A DNA stretch of 64,000 bases from contig NZ_CP041372.2 in the NCBI RefSeq assembly GCF_006965545.2, positions 1,302,001 to 1,366,000 on the forward strand, in the 5' to 3' direction. The stretch's first letter is position 1, and every line of letters starts with the position of its first letter. The notes beneath the pieces were generated by a model. It was not told the origin of the DNA and did no database searches. It worked only from the letters and a program-made list of their open reading frames with translations. Positions 47,808-58,413 of this stretch are shown here, one piece after another. The translations under genes and the position numbers were made by a program. The stretch comes from Paenalkalicoccus suaedae. GTDB taxonomy: Bacteria > Bacillota > Bacilli > Bacillales > Salisediminibacteriaceae.

Positions 47808-48464
47808 CTACCTTGCAACCTTCTCTAAGTTCCCATTCTTATCCATGCGGAATGCAGTCGCATCTCGATCCTCATCTAACAATGCCATCCGACGAGCACG
47901 ATCCATGATATGAATAATGGACTGGTAGTCTTCCTGTATAGATTGATATTTTTGTTGTAAGAGCTGATGCGCTTTTTTCAAATCCTCTAACTCTTGCGTA
48001 ACTGCTGATACATGTCGCTCATTTTTCCCTTCGTAATAGCGAGAGAGCTCATGCAAATAATTTATAACTGTTACAAAGCTTGGAGCTTTAGACTGCTCTT
48101 CTTGAACGAATTGCTGAGAGCTCTCTACCTCTATTTTAGGCGGAAGGTAAGAGGGTTCTACAGCTAACTCTTCTGTAAATTCCATAATCTCCTGTGTATT
48201 AAATACTTGTGGAGACTCTTGCTTTGCTACTTGACGTTTCACTTGCTTTCTATGTCTTTTTGCTAGCTTTACTGCATCCTCGTATTTATCTCTCACTACT
48301 GCATTCCATCTAAACCCGCAGGCAGCTGATGTTCGGTGAAGTGCATCACCTACTTCATCAAAGGCTCGTAGCTGGGTGCTTCCTTCTCGTATATGTCGTA
48401 ACACAGTTTCAGCTAATAATAGATCATCCTCATGGGACCAAGCATCTTGGCGTACTTTCATCAT
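47808..48464 (-). CDS. rsfA: RsfA family prespore transcription factor (Myb-like)
   Basis: The 218-residue protein has an N-terminal Myb/SANT-like DNA-binding domain (about 3-60: RQDAWSHEDDLLLAETVLRHIREG, FRWNAVVR), an acidic linker, and a C-terminal coiled coil (about 140-190). This is the layout of RsfA, a regulator of prespore genes under sigma-F. AAAGG lies upstream; several in-frame ATGs exist (48470, 48464, 48461), and the second is chosen for spacing. B. subtilis has tcdA (yrvM) at this position instead. Confidence 0.82.
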   Translation of the reverse strand: MMKVRQDAWSHEDDLLLAETVLRHIREGSTQLRAFDEVGDALHRTSAACGFRWNAVVRDKYEDAVKLAKRHRKQVKRQVAKQESPQVFNTQEIMEFTEELAVEPSYLPPKIEVESSQQFVQEEQSKAPSFVTVINYLHELSRYYEGKNERHVSAVTQELEDLKKAHQLLQQKYQSIQEDYQSIIHIMDRARRMALLDEDRDATAFRMDKNGNLEKVAR

Positions 48465-48532
48465 CTTCATCCTTTCTTATTCTCTTTTCTATTAATATAG
48501 ACATCGAGAATCGAAAGTATGCGCATGTATGA

Positions 48533-49861
48533 CTATTTTCCTTTCTTTTTTCGTTCGTCAAAATAGTCTAGTCGTTTTTGAACGGTTTTTTCATAGCCAT
48601 TGCTAGATGGTTGATAAAAAGATTTTTTTAATAAATGGTCTGGCATATATTGCTGAACGACATAGTGATTTTCATAACTATGCGGGTACAAATAGTCAAC
48701 GCCGTGGCCAAGTTTAGAGGCCCCTTTATAATGAGAGTCTCTTAAATGAACAGGCACATCTCCCGTTTTTTCCTTTTCTACTGTACGAAGCGCACTATCG
48801 ATTCCAGAGATCACGGCATTGCTTTTAGGAGCTGTAGCTAAATACAGCGCTGCCTCAGCAAGTGGGATTCTAGCCTCTGGCATCCCGATAAATTCAACAG
48901 CCTGAAAGGCAGCTTGAGCGATTAAAAGTGCGTTTGGATCAGCGAGACCAATATCTTCAGCTGCGTGTACATAGAGTCTGCGCGCAATAAACCGTGCATC
49001 CTCGCCCGCGTAGATCATTTTAGCAAGCCAGTAAAGAGTTGCATCCGGATCGGAGCCTCTTATACTTTTAATAAACGCAGAGATGGTATCGTAATGATTG
49101 TCGCCTGCTTTATCGTACCGAACCATTCGTTGCTGAATGGATGCCTCTGCAATATCAAGTGTAATATGGATAACTTCATCATCATCAGGGTCGGTCGTTA
49201 AAATGGCGAGCTCTAGTGCGTTTAACGCTGTTCTAGCATCACCTTGAGCAACGTTAATAATATGATTAACAGCATCTTCGTCCAATTTAACCTCGTAATT
49301 TCCGAATCCACGAGTTTTATCTTCTAACGCTTGATCAATTACTGATTTCGTCTCCTCTTCATTAAGGGATGAAAGCTTAAATAGACGAGAGCGAGATAAG
49401 AGGGCAGGATTAATTTCAAACATGGGATTCTCTGTCGTCGCTCCAATTAGAACAACGGTGCCATCTTCCACAAACGGTAAAAGTGCATCCTGTTGACCTT
49501 TATTGAATCGATGGATTTCATCAATAAATAAAACGGTCTTCATTCCCTCATAGCGAATACGATCCTGTGCCTTTTGCGCAATCTCCTTTACATCTTTTAT
49601 ACCTGATGAAACAGCGTTAAGTTGTTCAAACACCGCAGATGTAGAGTTGGCGATAACTCGGGCGAGTGTCGTTTTACCTGTACCAGGTGGCCCATGAAAG
49701 ATCATAGGAGTTAACCGATCTGCTTCAATTGCACGGCGTAAGAGTGTACCAGGACCAATAATATCTTTTTGTCCGATAACTTCGTTTAGTGTTCGAGGTC
49801 TCATGCGCGCAGCAAGTGGACCCTTTACTTCCGGCGTTTCGTTATAGCTAAATAAATCCAT
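48533..49861 (-). CDS. rarA: Replication-associated recombination protein RarA (MgsA) AAA+ ATPase
   Basis: The 442-residue AAA+ clamp-loader-like ATPase acts at stalled replication forks. It starts PLAARMRPRTLNEVIGQ, then Walker A GPPGTGKTTL (about 56-65), Walker B FIDEIHRFNK and sensor 1 GATTENP. The C-terminal MgsA tetramerisation domain (about 260-440) has the conserved RDSHYKGASKLGHG. GGAGGGAT precedes the ATG. It is YrvN in B. subtilis, divergent from cymR as here, though a YczE-like gene lies between. Confidence 0.94.
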   Translation of the reverse strand: MDLFSYNETPEVKGPLAARMRPRTLNEVIGQKDIIGPGTLLRRAIEADRLTPMIFHGPPGTGKTTLARVIANSTSAVFEQLNAVSSGIKDVKEIAQKAQDRIRYEGMKTVLFIDEIHRFNKGQQDALLPFVEDGTVVLIGATTENPMFEINPALLSRSRLFKLSSLNEEETKSVIDQALEDKTRGFGNYEVKLDEDAVNHIINVAQGDARTALNALELAILTTDPDDDEVIHITLDIAEASIQQRMVRYDKAGDNHYDTISAFIKSIRGSDPDATLYWLAKMIYAGEDARFIARRLYVHAAEDIGLADPNALLIAQAAFQAVEFIGMPEARIPLAEAALYLATAPKSNAVISGIDSALRTVEKEKTGDVPVHLRDSHYKGASKLGHGVDYLYPHSYENHYVVQQYMPDHLLKKSFYQPSSNGYEKTVQKRLDYFDERKKKGK

Positions 49862-50020
49862 AGGATCCCTCCGACTTTGTTCGTCATTATTGCAATTTTA
49901 ACGAAAGCCCGTTAAAATGCAAAGGGTTAAGAAGGACGGGCGTATGCTGTGGTATACTTATAGTCGAATCAAGAGAGTGAGTTTTGTACCCCCTCTCTGT
50001 GTATCAGGAGGGAAATATAC

Positions 50021-50650
50021 ATGAAAGATTCTGCATTTAGATGGTTTATTTATATGGTAGGTCTCATTGTTATGAGCTTTGGTATTGCGCTCATGATAAC
50101 GGCTGAGCTTGGAAGTGCCCCATGGGACGTCCTGCATATTGGTCTTCAAAATCAATTTGGACTAACGATTGGTACATGGACAATTTTAATGGGGTTTTTA
50201 CTATTAGTTGCAGCCACGATTTTAACAAAACAAATGCCACGACTTGGAGCCTACCTTAATATGCTACTCGTTGGTGTATTTGTAGATATATTTTTATTTA
50301 TCTTACAAACTCCCGCTCAGCTATTTGCTCAACTTGCCATGCTATTGATTGGAATTTTGATTATGGGCTTCGGTATCGGCCTCTATATTTCACCTCAGTG
50401 TGGGGCAGGGCCGAGAGATAGTGTGATGCTCGCTCTTTCTGAAAAAACGGGAGCGTCTGTCGCACGGATTAGAATTAGTATGGAATTAGTTGTCCTCCTT
50501 ATTGGATTCCTTTTAGGTGGGCCAGTATTTGTTGGGACAATTCTTTTTAGCCTGACTATTGGGCATATCGCAGGGGCATCCTTAACGGTATGTAGAGTAT
50601 GGATGGATCGAAGAATGGAAAGAGGGATGAACGTTGAAAATATCCACTAA
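50021..50650 (+). CDS. YczE/YitT-type membrane protein
   Basis: The 209-residue protein has about five hydrophobic segments. Conserved features are SFGIALMITAELGSAPWDVLHIGL (about 18-41) and, in the second half, GFGIGLYISPQCGAGPRDSVM, an internal repeat typical of the YczE/YyaS family. Its function is unknown; the family is usually annotated as membrane proteins of unknown role. A clear AGGAGGG site precedes the ATG. It overlaps cymR by 17 bases, so cymR translation may depend on it. B. subtilis does not have it here. Confidence 0.8.
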   Translation: MKDSAFRWFIYMVGLIVMSFGIALMITAELGSAPWDVLHIGLQNQFGLTIGTWTILMGFLLLVAATILTKQMPRLGAYLNMLLVGVFVDIFLFILQTPAQLFAQLAMLLIGILIMGFGIGLYISPQCGAGPRDSVMLALSEKTGASVARIRISMELVVLLIGFLLGGPVFVGTILFSLTIGHIAGASLTVCRVWMDRRMERGMNVENIH

Positions 50651-51053
50651 AGGTCGTTATGGACTTACTATTATGATTGCACTTGCTCATAAGCATGGGG
50701 AAGGTCCAACTTCGTTAAAATCAATTGCAAAGCAATATGACTTGTCCGAGCACTATTTAGAGCAATTAATTGCTCCGCTTCGAAATGCGATGCTTGTAAA
50801 AAGCGTTCGTGGTGCCTACGGAGGCTATATGTTAGGGAAAGAACCTGCAGATATAACGGCAGGCGATATTATTCGAGTATTAGAAGGTCCTATTACACCG
50901 GTTGAAATTATTGATGATGAAGAACCAGCTAAACGAGATCTATGGATCAAAATACGAGATGCTGTTAAAGACGTATTAGATTCTACGACCCTTTTAGACT
51001 TGGCGAATTATAAGGACGAAGGTCCACAAGATAACTACATGTTTTATATTTAA
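50634..51053 (+). CDS. cymR: Rrf2-family regulator of cysteine metabolism CymR
   Basis: CymR represses sulfur-uptake and cysteine-synthesis genes together with CysK when cysteine is ample. Its 139 residues start MKISTKGRYGLTIMIALA, the Rrf2 winged helix (to about residue 70), with HYLEQLIAPLRNAMLVKSVRGAYGGY as the recognition part and wing. No Fe-S cysteines are present, as in CymR and unlike IscR. A TTG start is used, with AGAGGGATGA upstream. It is followed by a cysteine desulfurase gene, a consistent context. Confidence 0.92.
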   Translation: MKISTKGRYGLTIMIALAHKHGEGPTSLKSIAKQYDLSEHYLEQLIAPLRNAMLVKSVRGAYGGYMLGKEPADITAGDIIRVLEGPITPVEIIDDEEPAKRDLWIKIRDAVKDVLDSTTLLDLANYKDEGPQDNYMFYI

Positions 51054-51080
51054 CTTTATAAAAAAGAAAGGTGTTAGGCC

Positions 51081-53338
<2,258 letters not shown>

Positions 53339-53352
53339 AAATAGAAAGATGG

Positions 53353-53385
53353 ATAAGCCTGCCGCGTATTTTGTGGCGGGCTTCG
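53353..53385 (+). terminator. Strong hairpin without a clean T run between mnmA and the TPR gene
   Basis: AAGCCTGCCGC pairs with GTGGCGGGCTT around a 7-base loop. The following bases are CGCCTG and not T-rich, so it may attenuate or stabilise the mRNA more than terminate it. Confidence 0.45.
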
Positions 53386-53420
53386 CCTGTGTAGACATTA
53401 GCGATATCGGAGGGGTTACT

Positions 53421-54080
53421 ATGGATAAGAATGAATTAGCAGTAAAAGAGATGCAGGAAGGGAATTTAGAGGAAGCGGCGAAATTATTAAATGAAGCGAT
53501 TGAAGAGGATCCAACTGATGCTGTAGCGTATACGAACTTCGGGAACCTACTAGCAGCAGTTAATGAGGAAGAGCGTGCAATTAATTTCTATGACAAAGCG
53601 ATTGAATTAGATAGCTCTATTGCAACAGCCTACTATGGCAAGGGGAATGTACTTTTTAATCAGGATAACTATACAGATGCCTTGCAAAATTATCAGCAAG
53701 CAAATGAAGAAGGATTGCAAGCAAGTGATGTGTATTACATGATGGGGCTATGCTACATTCAGTCTGGCGATATGCTTCGTGCGGTACCGAATCTACAAAC
53801 AGCAGTGGAAGCATCACCAGAAGACATAGAAGCGCGTTTTCAGCTTGGGTTAGCACTAGCTCAATTAGAACAAATTGATCAAGCTATTCCTCACTTTGAG
53901 CAGGTGATTGAAGAAGATCCAGAGCATGCGGATGCCTACTTTAATCTTGGAGTTGCACATGCTTATAAGGAAGATGCTAGGAAGGCCCTGGATATGTTCG
54001 TAAAGACCCTTGATATCCAACCAGATCATGCCCTAGCTGCAAATGGTAAAAATCAAATGGAGCAAGCATTAAACGACTAA
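53421..54080 (+). CDS. Tetratricopeptide repeat protein (YrrB-like)
   Basis: The 219-residue cytosolic protein is made almost entirely of about six TPR units of 34 residues, with recurring patterns such as AVAYTNFGNLL, ATAYYGKGNVL, ARFQLGLAL and AYFNLGVAH. YrrB of B. subtilis sits in the same place, between mnmA and recD2. It is proposed as a protein-protein scaffold, with no proven partner. The start at 53421, after GGAGGGG, gives the TPR fold a normal start; the open frame upstream crosses a hairpin. Confidence 0.88.
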   Translation: MDKNELAVKEMQEGNLEEAAKLLNEAIEEDPTDAVAYTNFGNLLAAVNEEERAINFYDKAIELDSSIATAYYGKGNVLFNQDNYTDALQNYQQANEEGLQASDVYYMMGLCYIQSGDMLRAVPNLQTAVEASPEDIEARFQLGLALAQLEQIDQAIPHFEQVIEEDPEHADAYFNLGVAHAYKEDARKALDMFVKTLDIQPDHALAANGKNQMEQALND

Positions 54081-54093
54081 GAGGTGAATGGCT

Positions 54094-56355
54094 GTGGAGG
54101 AAAAGCACTATATTAAAGGAGAGCTCCTCCATATCATTTATCATCAAGAGGAGTCCTTATATACGGTTGCAAAACTAAAGGTAAAGGACGCTACAGAGGG
54201 TGTAACCGATAAAGAAGTAATCGTTGTCGGGATGATGAGTAAGCCAGAGAAGGAGCAACTGTATGAGGTCTCTGGTGTTTTTCACGAGCACGCGCGCTTT
54301 GGTAAGCAATATAAGTTTGAGACGTATAAAAAAGTGATGCCAGATACAAAACAAGGTCTGGTGCTTTACTTTTCAAGTGATATGTTCCCCGGTGTAGGTG
54401 TAAAAATGGCGGAGCGCATTGTGGATGAGTTTGGCGTACACGCAATAAGTACGATCTTAGCTGATCCGGATAGTTTAAACCGAGTTCCGAAACTTCCAGA
54501 AGACAAGCAAAAGATGATTGTTGATCAGCTACTTGAGGATCAAGGAATCGAGCAGGTCCTCCTGAAGCTACATGAGTATGGATTTGGACTACAACTTGCT
54601 TTAAAGATTTTTAAAACGTATCAGCACGATGCGCTAAGGATCATTGAGTCAAATCCATACCAAATGGTGCAGGATGTGGAAGGGATTGGTTTTGTCAAAG
54701 CCGATCAAATTGGACAAAAACAAGGAATAACAGGTAATCATCCTGATCGAGTGAAGGCGGCCATTCTCTTCGTTTTATTTGAGCAAACGATGAATAATGG
54801 ACATGTTTATATACATACTCGCGATGTCGTACAGCGTGCCCAGGATTTACTTGCGGGACCTACTCCAATCGATCCGATGGAAATAGCTGATCAAGTGATT
54901 TTACTTGGAGAAGAGGAGAAGGTTATTGTCGTCAATGACAACATGTACATGCCGTCTCTTTATTATGCAGAGCAAGGAATAGCAACGAATATAAGACGTA
55001 TTTTATTTGATAGTAAAGAGATAGATCCGTTTCCTGAGGCGGAGCTACTTAAAGCATTGGGCGGAGTAGAGGAAAAGCTCTCAATCACATATGCAGAATC
55101 ACAAAAGAAAGGGATTGAGACGGCGCTTGCGTCTCCAATGATGATCTTAACTGGAGGACCTGGTACTGGAAAAACAACGGTGATTAAAGGCATCATCGAA
55201 GTGTTTGCGACGCTTCATGGGATCTCTATTCAGCCTGATGACTATAAAGGAAAGCAGGAGCCGTTCCCTGTTATTATGGCTGCACCTACAGGACGTGCTG
55301 CAAAGCGTATGAAGGAGTCAACGGGATTACCTGCCTCCACGATTCATCGGCTTTTAGGCTACAAAGGCGAGGAGGATTCCTTTGAGAAGGATGAAGAAAA
55401 TCAGCTCGAAGGGAAAATTCTTATTTTGGATGAAATGTCTATGGTGGATACGTGGCTTGCAAATCAGCTTCTTCGAGCCGTGCCTAAAAACATGCAAGTC
55501 ATCATCGTTGGAGATGAGGATCAGCTACCTTCCGTAGGTCCGGGTCAAGTTTTAACAGATTTACTTAAGTCAGAGATTATCCCTGCGGTTAAACTGACCG
55601 ATATTTATAGACAGTCAAGTGATTCTCATATCGTGCCGTTTTCACATGGTATTAAATCTGGAGAGCTACCGAGCGCTTTTCCAAAGGAATCAAAGGATTT
55701 ACGCTTTTTCCCTTGTGAGCAAGAGCAAGTGATTGAAGCGGTGGAGAAGATTTGTAGAGGTGCTATCACAAAGGGCTTTACGGCCCGAGATATCCAAGTT
55801 TTAGCACCAATGTATCGCGGTCAGGCGGGAATTGATGCGCTTAACCAGAGGCTACAGGAGCTGTTTAATCCTCTTAAAGAACGACAAAAACATGTGAAGC
55901 TTGGGGAGCTGTCTTACCGAGTAGGGGATATGGTGTTGCAACTCGTTAATAACCCGGAAGAGAATGTCTTTAACGGAGACAGGGGCGAAATTGTTGCGAT
56001 ACTGACAGAGAAAGAGACAGCAGACAAAACGTTGCAGGTCGTCATAGCTTTTGATGAAGTCGAGGTTACCTATTCGAGACAGGATTTAAATCAGGTCACG
56101 CACGCGTACTGTTGCTCCATTCATAAATCGCAGGGAAGTGAGTTCCCTATCATTATTATGCCTGTTGTACGCGGGTATCATCGTATGCTTCGAAGGAAGC
56201 TTTTGTACACGGGAATCACACGTGCAAAAAACTTTTTGTTACTTTGCGGCGATTATCGTGCTATGAAACAAGCGGTAGACACGACAGCGGAAGATTTTAG
56301 ACAAACAACATTATTCGATCGATTGAATACCAAACAGGATGTAGAGGAAGTCTAA
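54094..56355 (+). CDS. recD2: ATP-dependent DNA helicase RecD2 (RecD-like, SF1B)
   Basis: This is a 5'-3' helicase for DNA repair and replication-fork maintenance that acts without RecBC. The 753 residues have an N-terminal OB-like part and helix-hairpin-helix region (FPGVGVKMAERIVDEF), the longer N-terminus typical of RecD2. Walker A is TGGPGTGKTT (about 350), followed by ILDEMSMVD, GDEDQLPSVGPG and the C-terminal HKSQGSEF and YTGITRAK. The GTG at 54094 has GAGGTGA seven bases upstream; an ATG at 54088 would touch the site. Confidence 0.95.
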   Translation: MEEKHYIKGELLHIIYHQEESLYTVAKLKVKDATEGVTDKEVIVVGMMSKPEKEQLYEVSGVFHEHARFGKQYKFETYKKVMPDTKQGLVLYFSSDMFPGVGVKMAERIVDEFGVHAISTILADPDSLNRVPKLPEDKQKMIVDQLLEDQGIEQVLLKLHEYGFGLQLALKIFKTYQHDALRIIESNPYQMVQDVEGIGFVKADQIGQKQGITGNHPDRVKAAILFVLFEQTMNNGHVYIHTRDVVQRAQDLLAGPTPIDPMEIADQVILLGEEEKVIVVNDNMYMPSLYYAEQGIATNIRRILFDSKEIDPFPEAELLKALGGVEEKLSITYAESQKKGIETALASPMMILTGGPGTGKTTVIKGIIEVFATLHGISIQPDDYKGKQEPFPVIMAAPTGRAAKRMKESTGLPASTIHRLLGYKGEEDSFEKDEENQLEGKILILDEMSMVDTWLANQLLRAVPKNMQVIIVGDEDQLPSVGPGQVLTDLLKSEIIPAVKLTDIYRQSSDSHIVPFSHGIKSGELPSAFPKESKDLRFFPCEQEQVIEAVEKICRGAITKGFTARDIQVLAPMYRGQAGIDALNQRLQELFNPLKERQKHVKLGELSYRVGDMVLQLVNNPEENVFNGDRGEIVAILTEKETADKTLQVVIAFDEVEVTYSRQDLNQVTHAYCCSIHKSQGSEFPIIIMPVVRGYHRMLRRKLLYTGITRAKNFLLLCGDYRAMKQAVDTTAEDFRQTTLFDRLNTKQDVEEV

Positions 56356-56374
56356 GCTAAAAAGGGGGAGTAAA

Positions 56375-56770
56375 ATGCTCACCTTTCAGAGGCTTTCCTT
56401 TACACCTGTTTTTTTTCGTAGCAAATGTATTGGTGAAGTAAGTGATTTGATGATTGAGCACTCGAAGGTCACAGCTCTATTAGTAAAGCGCTCCTATCAT
56501 AAAAAGACAGTTGTCCCACTTTCAGCCGTCTCGATTCATGATACCTATTTAGAAGCACAGAGAATAACGCATGCTAAACGTAAAGAGGTGCAGTACTTAA
56601 GCGCACAGCTCGGGACTTTCCTCCATGATAAAGAGGGTCTAACGCTAGGAATGATTCGCGACGTATATTTCGACATGGACACGGGGAGAATAACAGCATA
56701 TGAACTGACAGAAGGTCTCTTTACGGAATGGCAAAAAGGAGTTCGTAAAGTACCTGCAAAGAGGATTTAG
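56375..56770 (+). CDS. PRC-barrel domain protein (YrrD-like)
   Basis: The 131-residue protein consists of two PRC-barrel-like beta domains (about 14-55, CIGEVSDLMIEHSKVTALLV; and about 80-125, LTLGMIRDVYFDMDTGRITAYELTEG). YrrD of B. subtilis has the same position after recD2. PRC barrels mediate protein or RNA contacts. The function of YrrD is unknown. AAAGGGGGAG precedes the ATG. Confidence 0.8.
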   Translation: MLTFQRLSFTPVFFRSKCIGEVSDLMIEHSKVTALLVKRSYHKKTVVPLSAVSIHDTYLEAQRITHAKRKEVQYLSAQLGTFLHDKEGLTLGMIRDVYFDMDTGRITAYELTEGLFTEWQKGVRKVPAKRI

Positions 56771-56783
56771 TAGGAGGTATGTG

Positions 56784-56984
56784 ATGCGTTGTCCAAACTG
56801 TCGAACAAAGGATATTGGGAAATTAGGTGTGAATAGCTATTATTGCTGGGGCTGTTACATCGAATTAACACTTGAGAATGGCGTTTTACATTTACACCAA
56901 GTTGAGTTAGACGGGAGCTTAAGCTCATTAGATGATTTATTTGATGAACAAGAAAGAAGAGAGGGGGAGGCATATGGGCACTAA
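56784..56984 (+). CDS. Small zinc-ribbon protein (66 aa), unknown function
   Basis: AGGAGGTAT lies six bases before the ATG at 56784. The N-terminal 30 residues have two CxxC pairs (CPNC and CWGC) around a beta hairpin, the pattern of a zinc ribbon. An acidic helical C-terminal half follows. It begins 13 bases after the PRC-barrel gene and its 3' end overlaps a small basic peptide gene. I do not recognise a named family, although Bacillaceae have small genes at this spot. Confidence 0.68.
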   Translation: MRCPNCRTKDIGKLGVNSYYCWGCYIELTLENGVLHLHQVELDGSLSSLDDLFDEQERREGEAYGH

Positions 56985-57054
56985 ACCGTGGTCAACTAGA
57001 ATGGAGAAAAAGGTACGTAAGTGGTGGAAGCGTTGGCGAAAGAAAATGCGATGA
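56974..57054 (+). CDS. Very small, highly basic peptide (26 aa) overlapping both neighbours
   Basis: An ATG at 56974 has GGGGGAGG four bases upstream and a 26-codon frame ending TGA at 57052-57054. The product has a C-terminal half of Lys, Arg and Trp (VRKWWKRWRKKMR), an amphipathic cationic helix. The frame overlaps the end of the zinc-ribbon gene by 11 bases. Its stop overlaps an ATG (ATGA) in the frame of the downstream permease gene. It may be a real peptide, a YrzQ-type small protein, or only a translational coupling leader. Confidence 0.45.
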   Translation: MGTKPWSTRMEKKVRKWWKRWRKKMR

Positions 57055-58061
57055 AGGTTGTCGCAGTCCTTATTGTTTTGCTGCTCATAGGATTTATCTA
57101 TTTACTGCCGCAGGTTGCACTTATTATTGTAGCTGCGGCTCTTTGCTTATACTTATTACATCCCGCTGTAGATAGCCTGGAGAGAAAAGGGATTCCTCGA
57201 GGGGTTGGAGCGGGTGTCATCATGCTTCTTCTCATAGGCGTACTGTTATTCACTATTTATCGCATCATCCCTATTGCGTTAAACGAATGGGGGGAACTGC
57301 AAGCAGCCCTTCCAACCATGTTCAATCAATACAACGATATTTCCTCTTATTTACACGCACAGGTGGAGCGACTACCACTTACGATTCATCAAGAGATTGA
57401 TCAACATATGTACGAGCAGGAGCAACGATTAGCTGAGCGAGTAGTTGCCTCTGGCGCAGCTTTACTGCGAGTAGGTGACTTACTCATCGCTTTATTTGTG
57501 CTTACTTTCCTCTTGTTTTTTGGACTAAGAGACTACCCGATGCTGTTAAAGACGATTTGGTACATCACGCCAACTAAATCGAGAGATCATTTAAAACCTT
57601 TAGCGCACAAGCTACATCTGACTATTGGTGGATACTTAAGAGGAATTGCGATCGTTGCCATCGCCATCACAGCCATTTGCTTTGTCGCATTCACCTGGAT
57701 TGGTCTCCCCTACGCTAGTCTGCTAGCGATACTCGTCGGCGCAACAAACATCATTCCCTTCTTTGGGCCCATTCTAGGAGCTATCCCAGTGCTTATTCTT
57801 GCCTTCACCGAGGGGAAAATAGTAGTTGTTGCGATATTTTTACTTGCGCTTCAGCTAGTAGAAGGGAATGTCTTAAGCCCACTAATAGTTGGTGCGTCCT
57901 TGCACATGCATCCACTACTCATTATTTTTTCGTTACTCGTAGGTCATAAGCTTTTAGGTATCATCGGGTTAATTGTTGCTGTTCCAACAGTTGCGATTAT
58001 GAAGGTTATTTTAATTGAAGTGAAGGAATGGAGAATTGCGAGAAATGGCATTTACGATTGA
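57021..58061 (+). CDS. AI-2E family transporter (YrrI-like)
   Basis: The 346-residue polytopic membrane protein has about seven helices and the family pattern of two N-terminal helices, a soluble segment (about 85-145), and a C-terminal group with YASLLAILVGATNIIPFFGPILGAIP (family signature) and EGNVLSPLIVG. The family includes autoinducer-2 exporters and Na+ or K+/H+ transporters, so the substrate is open. The start is uncertain: GTG 57021 with AAAAAGG upstream, or ATG 57051, which overlaps the stop of the small peptide. The B. subtilis counterpart sits before alaS. Confidence 0.85.
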   Translation: MVEALAKENAMKVVAVLIVLLLIGFIYLLPQVALIIVAAALCLYLLHPAVDSLERKGIPRGVGAGVIMLLLIGVLLFTIYRIIPIALNEWGELQAALPTMFNQYNDISSYLHAQVERLPLTIHQEIDQHMYEQEQRLAERVVASGAALLRVGDLLIALFVLTFLLFFGLRDYPMLLKTIWYITPTKSRDHLKPLAHKLHLTIGGYLRGIAIVAIAITAICFVAFTWIGLPYASLLAILVGATNIIPFFGPILGAIPVLILAFTEGKIVVVAIFLLALQLVEGNVLSPLIVGASLHMHPLLIIFSLLVGHKLLGIIGLIVAVPTVAIMKVILIEVKEWRIARNGIYD

Positions 58062-58087
58062 CAAGCCCTCCATTTCTTCTCTATACT
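58058..58087 (+). promoter_or_regulatory. Sigma-A promoter of the alaS T-box transcript
   Basis: TTGACA at 58058 and TATACT at 58082 are separated by 18 bases. The -35 box overlaps the stop codon region of the AI-2E family gene. Confidence 0.8.
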
Positions 58088-58094
58088 AGTATCT

Positions 58095-58341
58095 GAAGCT
58101 ACATATCACGATCTTGATGATGAAGAAAAACGGTAAAAGACCTTGCATAAGAGAGGAATTTCACTAGCTGAGAGAAATTCTGCATGAAGAGTTACAGTTT
58201 GCTACTTCTGAATACAGGTTAAACCCTGTCGGTTATTTGTCCGTTATACAAATGAAAGTGGTAGATGACGGTTGTCGTCTATAATCAGGGTGGTACCGCG
58301 TGACTATAATCTCGTCCCTTTTATGGGGAGGGGATATTTTT
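58095..58341 (+). promoter_or_regulatory. T-box riboswitch leader of alaS
   Basis: The leader carries an AGAGAGG motif near 58,150, an upper stem GAATTTC/GAAATTC with a CTAGCTGAGA loop, and the T-box AGGGTGGTACCGCGTG (58287-58302). A terminator hairpin (58308-58334) follows, with ATTTTTGTGTTTTTTT. The likely specifier codon is GCT (Ala) at 58201-58203, in GTTTGCTACTTCTG, in agreement with the downstream gene. Uncharged tRNA-Ala should stabilise the antiterminator and raise alaS expression. Confidence 0.93.
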
Positions 58342-58413
58342 GTGTTTTTTTAATTAACCGATAGCTTTGCACTCATTTGCAAGACTATCTGATCAATAGG
58401 AGGTAGAAGGGAA

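Noticed and set aside
53353-53385. Start of the TPR protein at 53349
   Set aside because: The extra residues would be encoded by a strong hairpin. A good ribosome site and the normal TPR start are at 53421.
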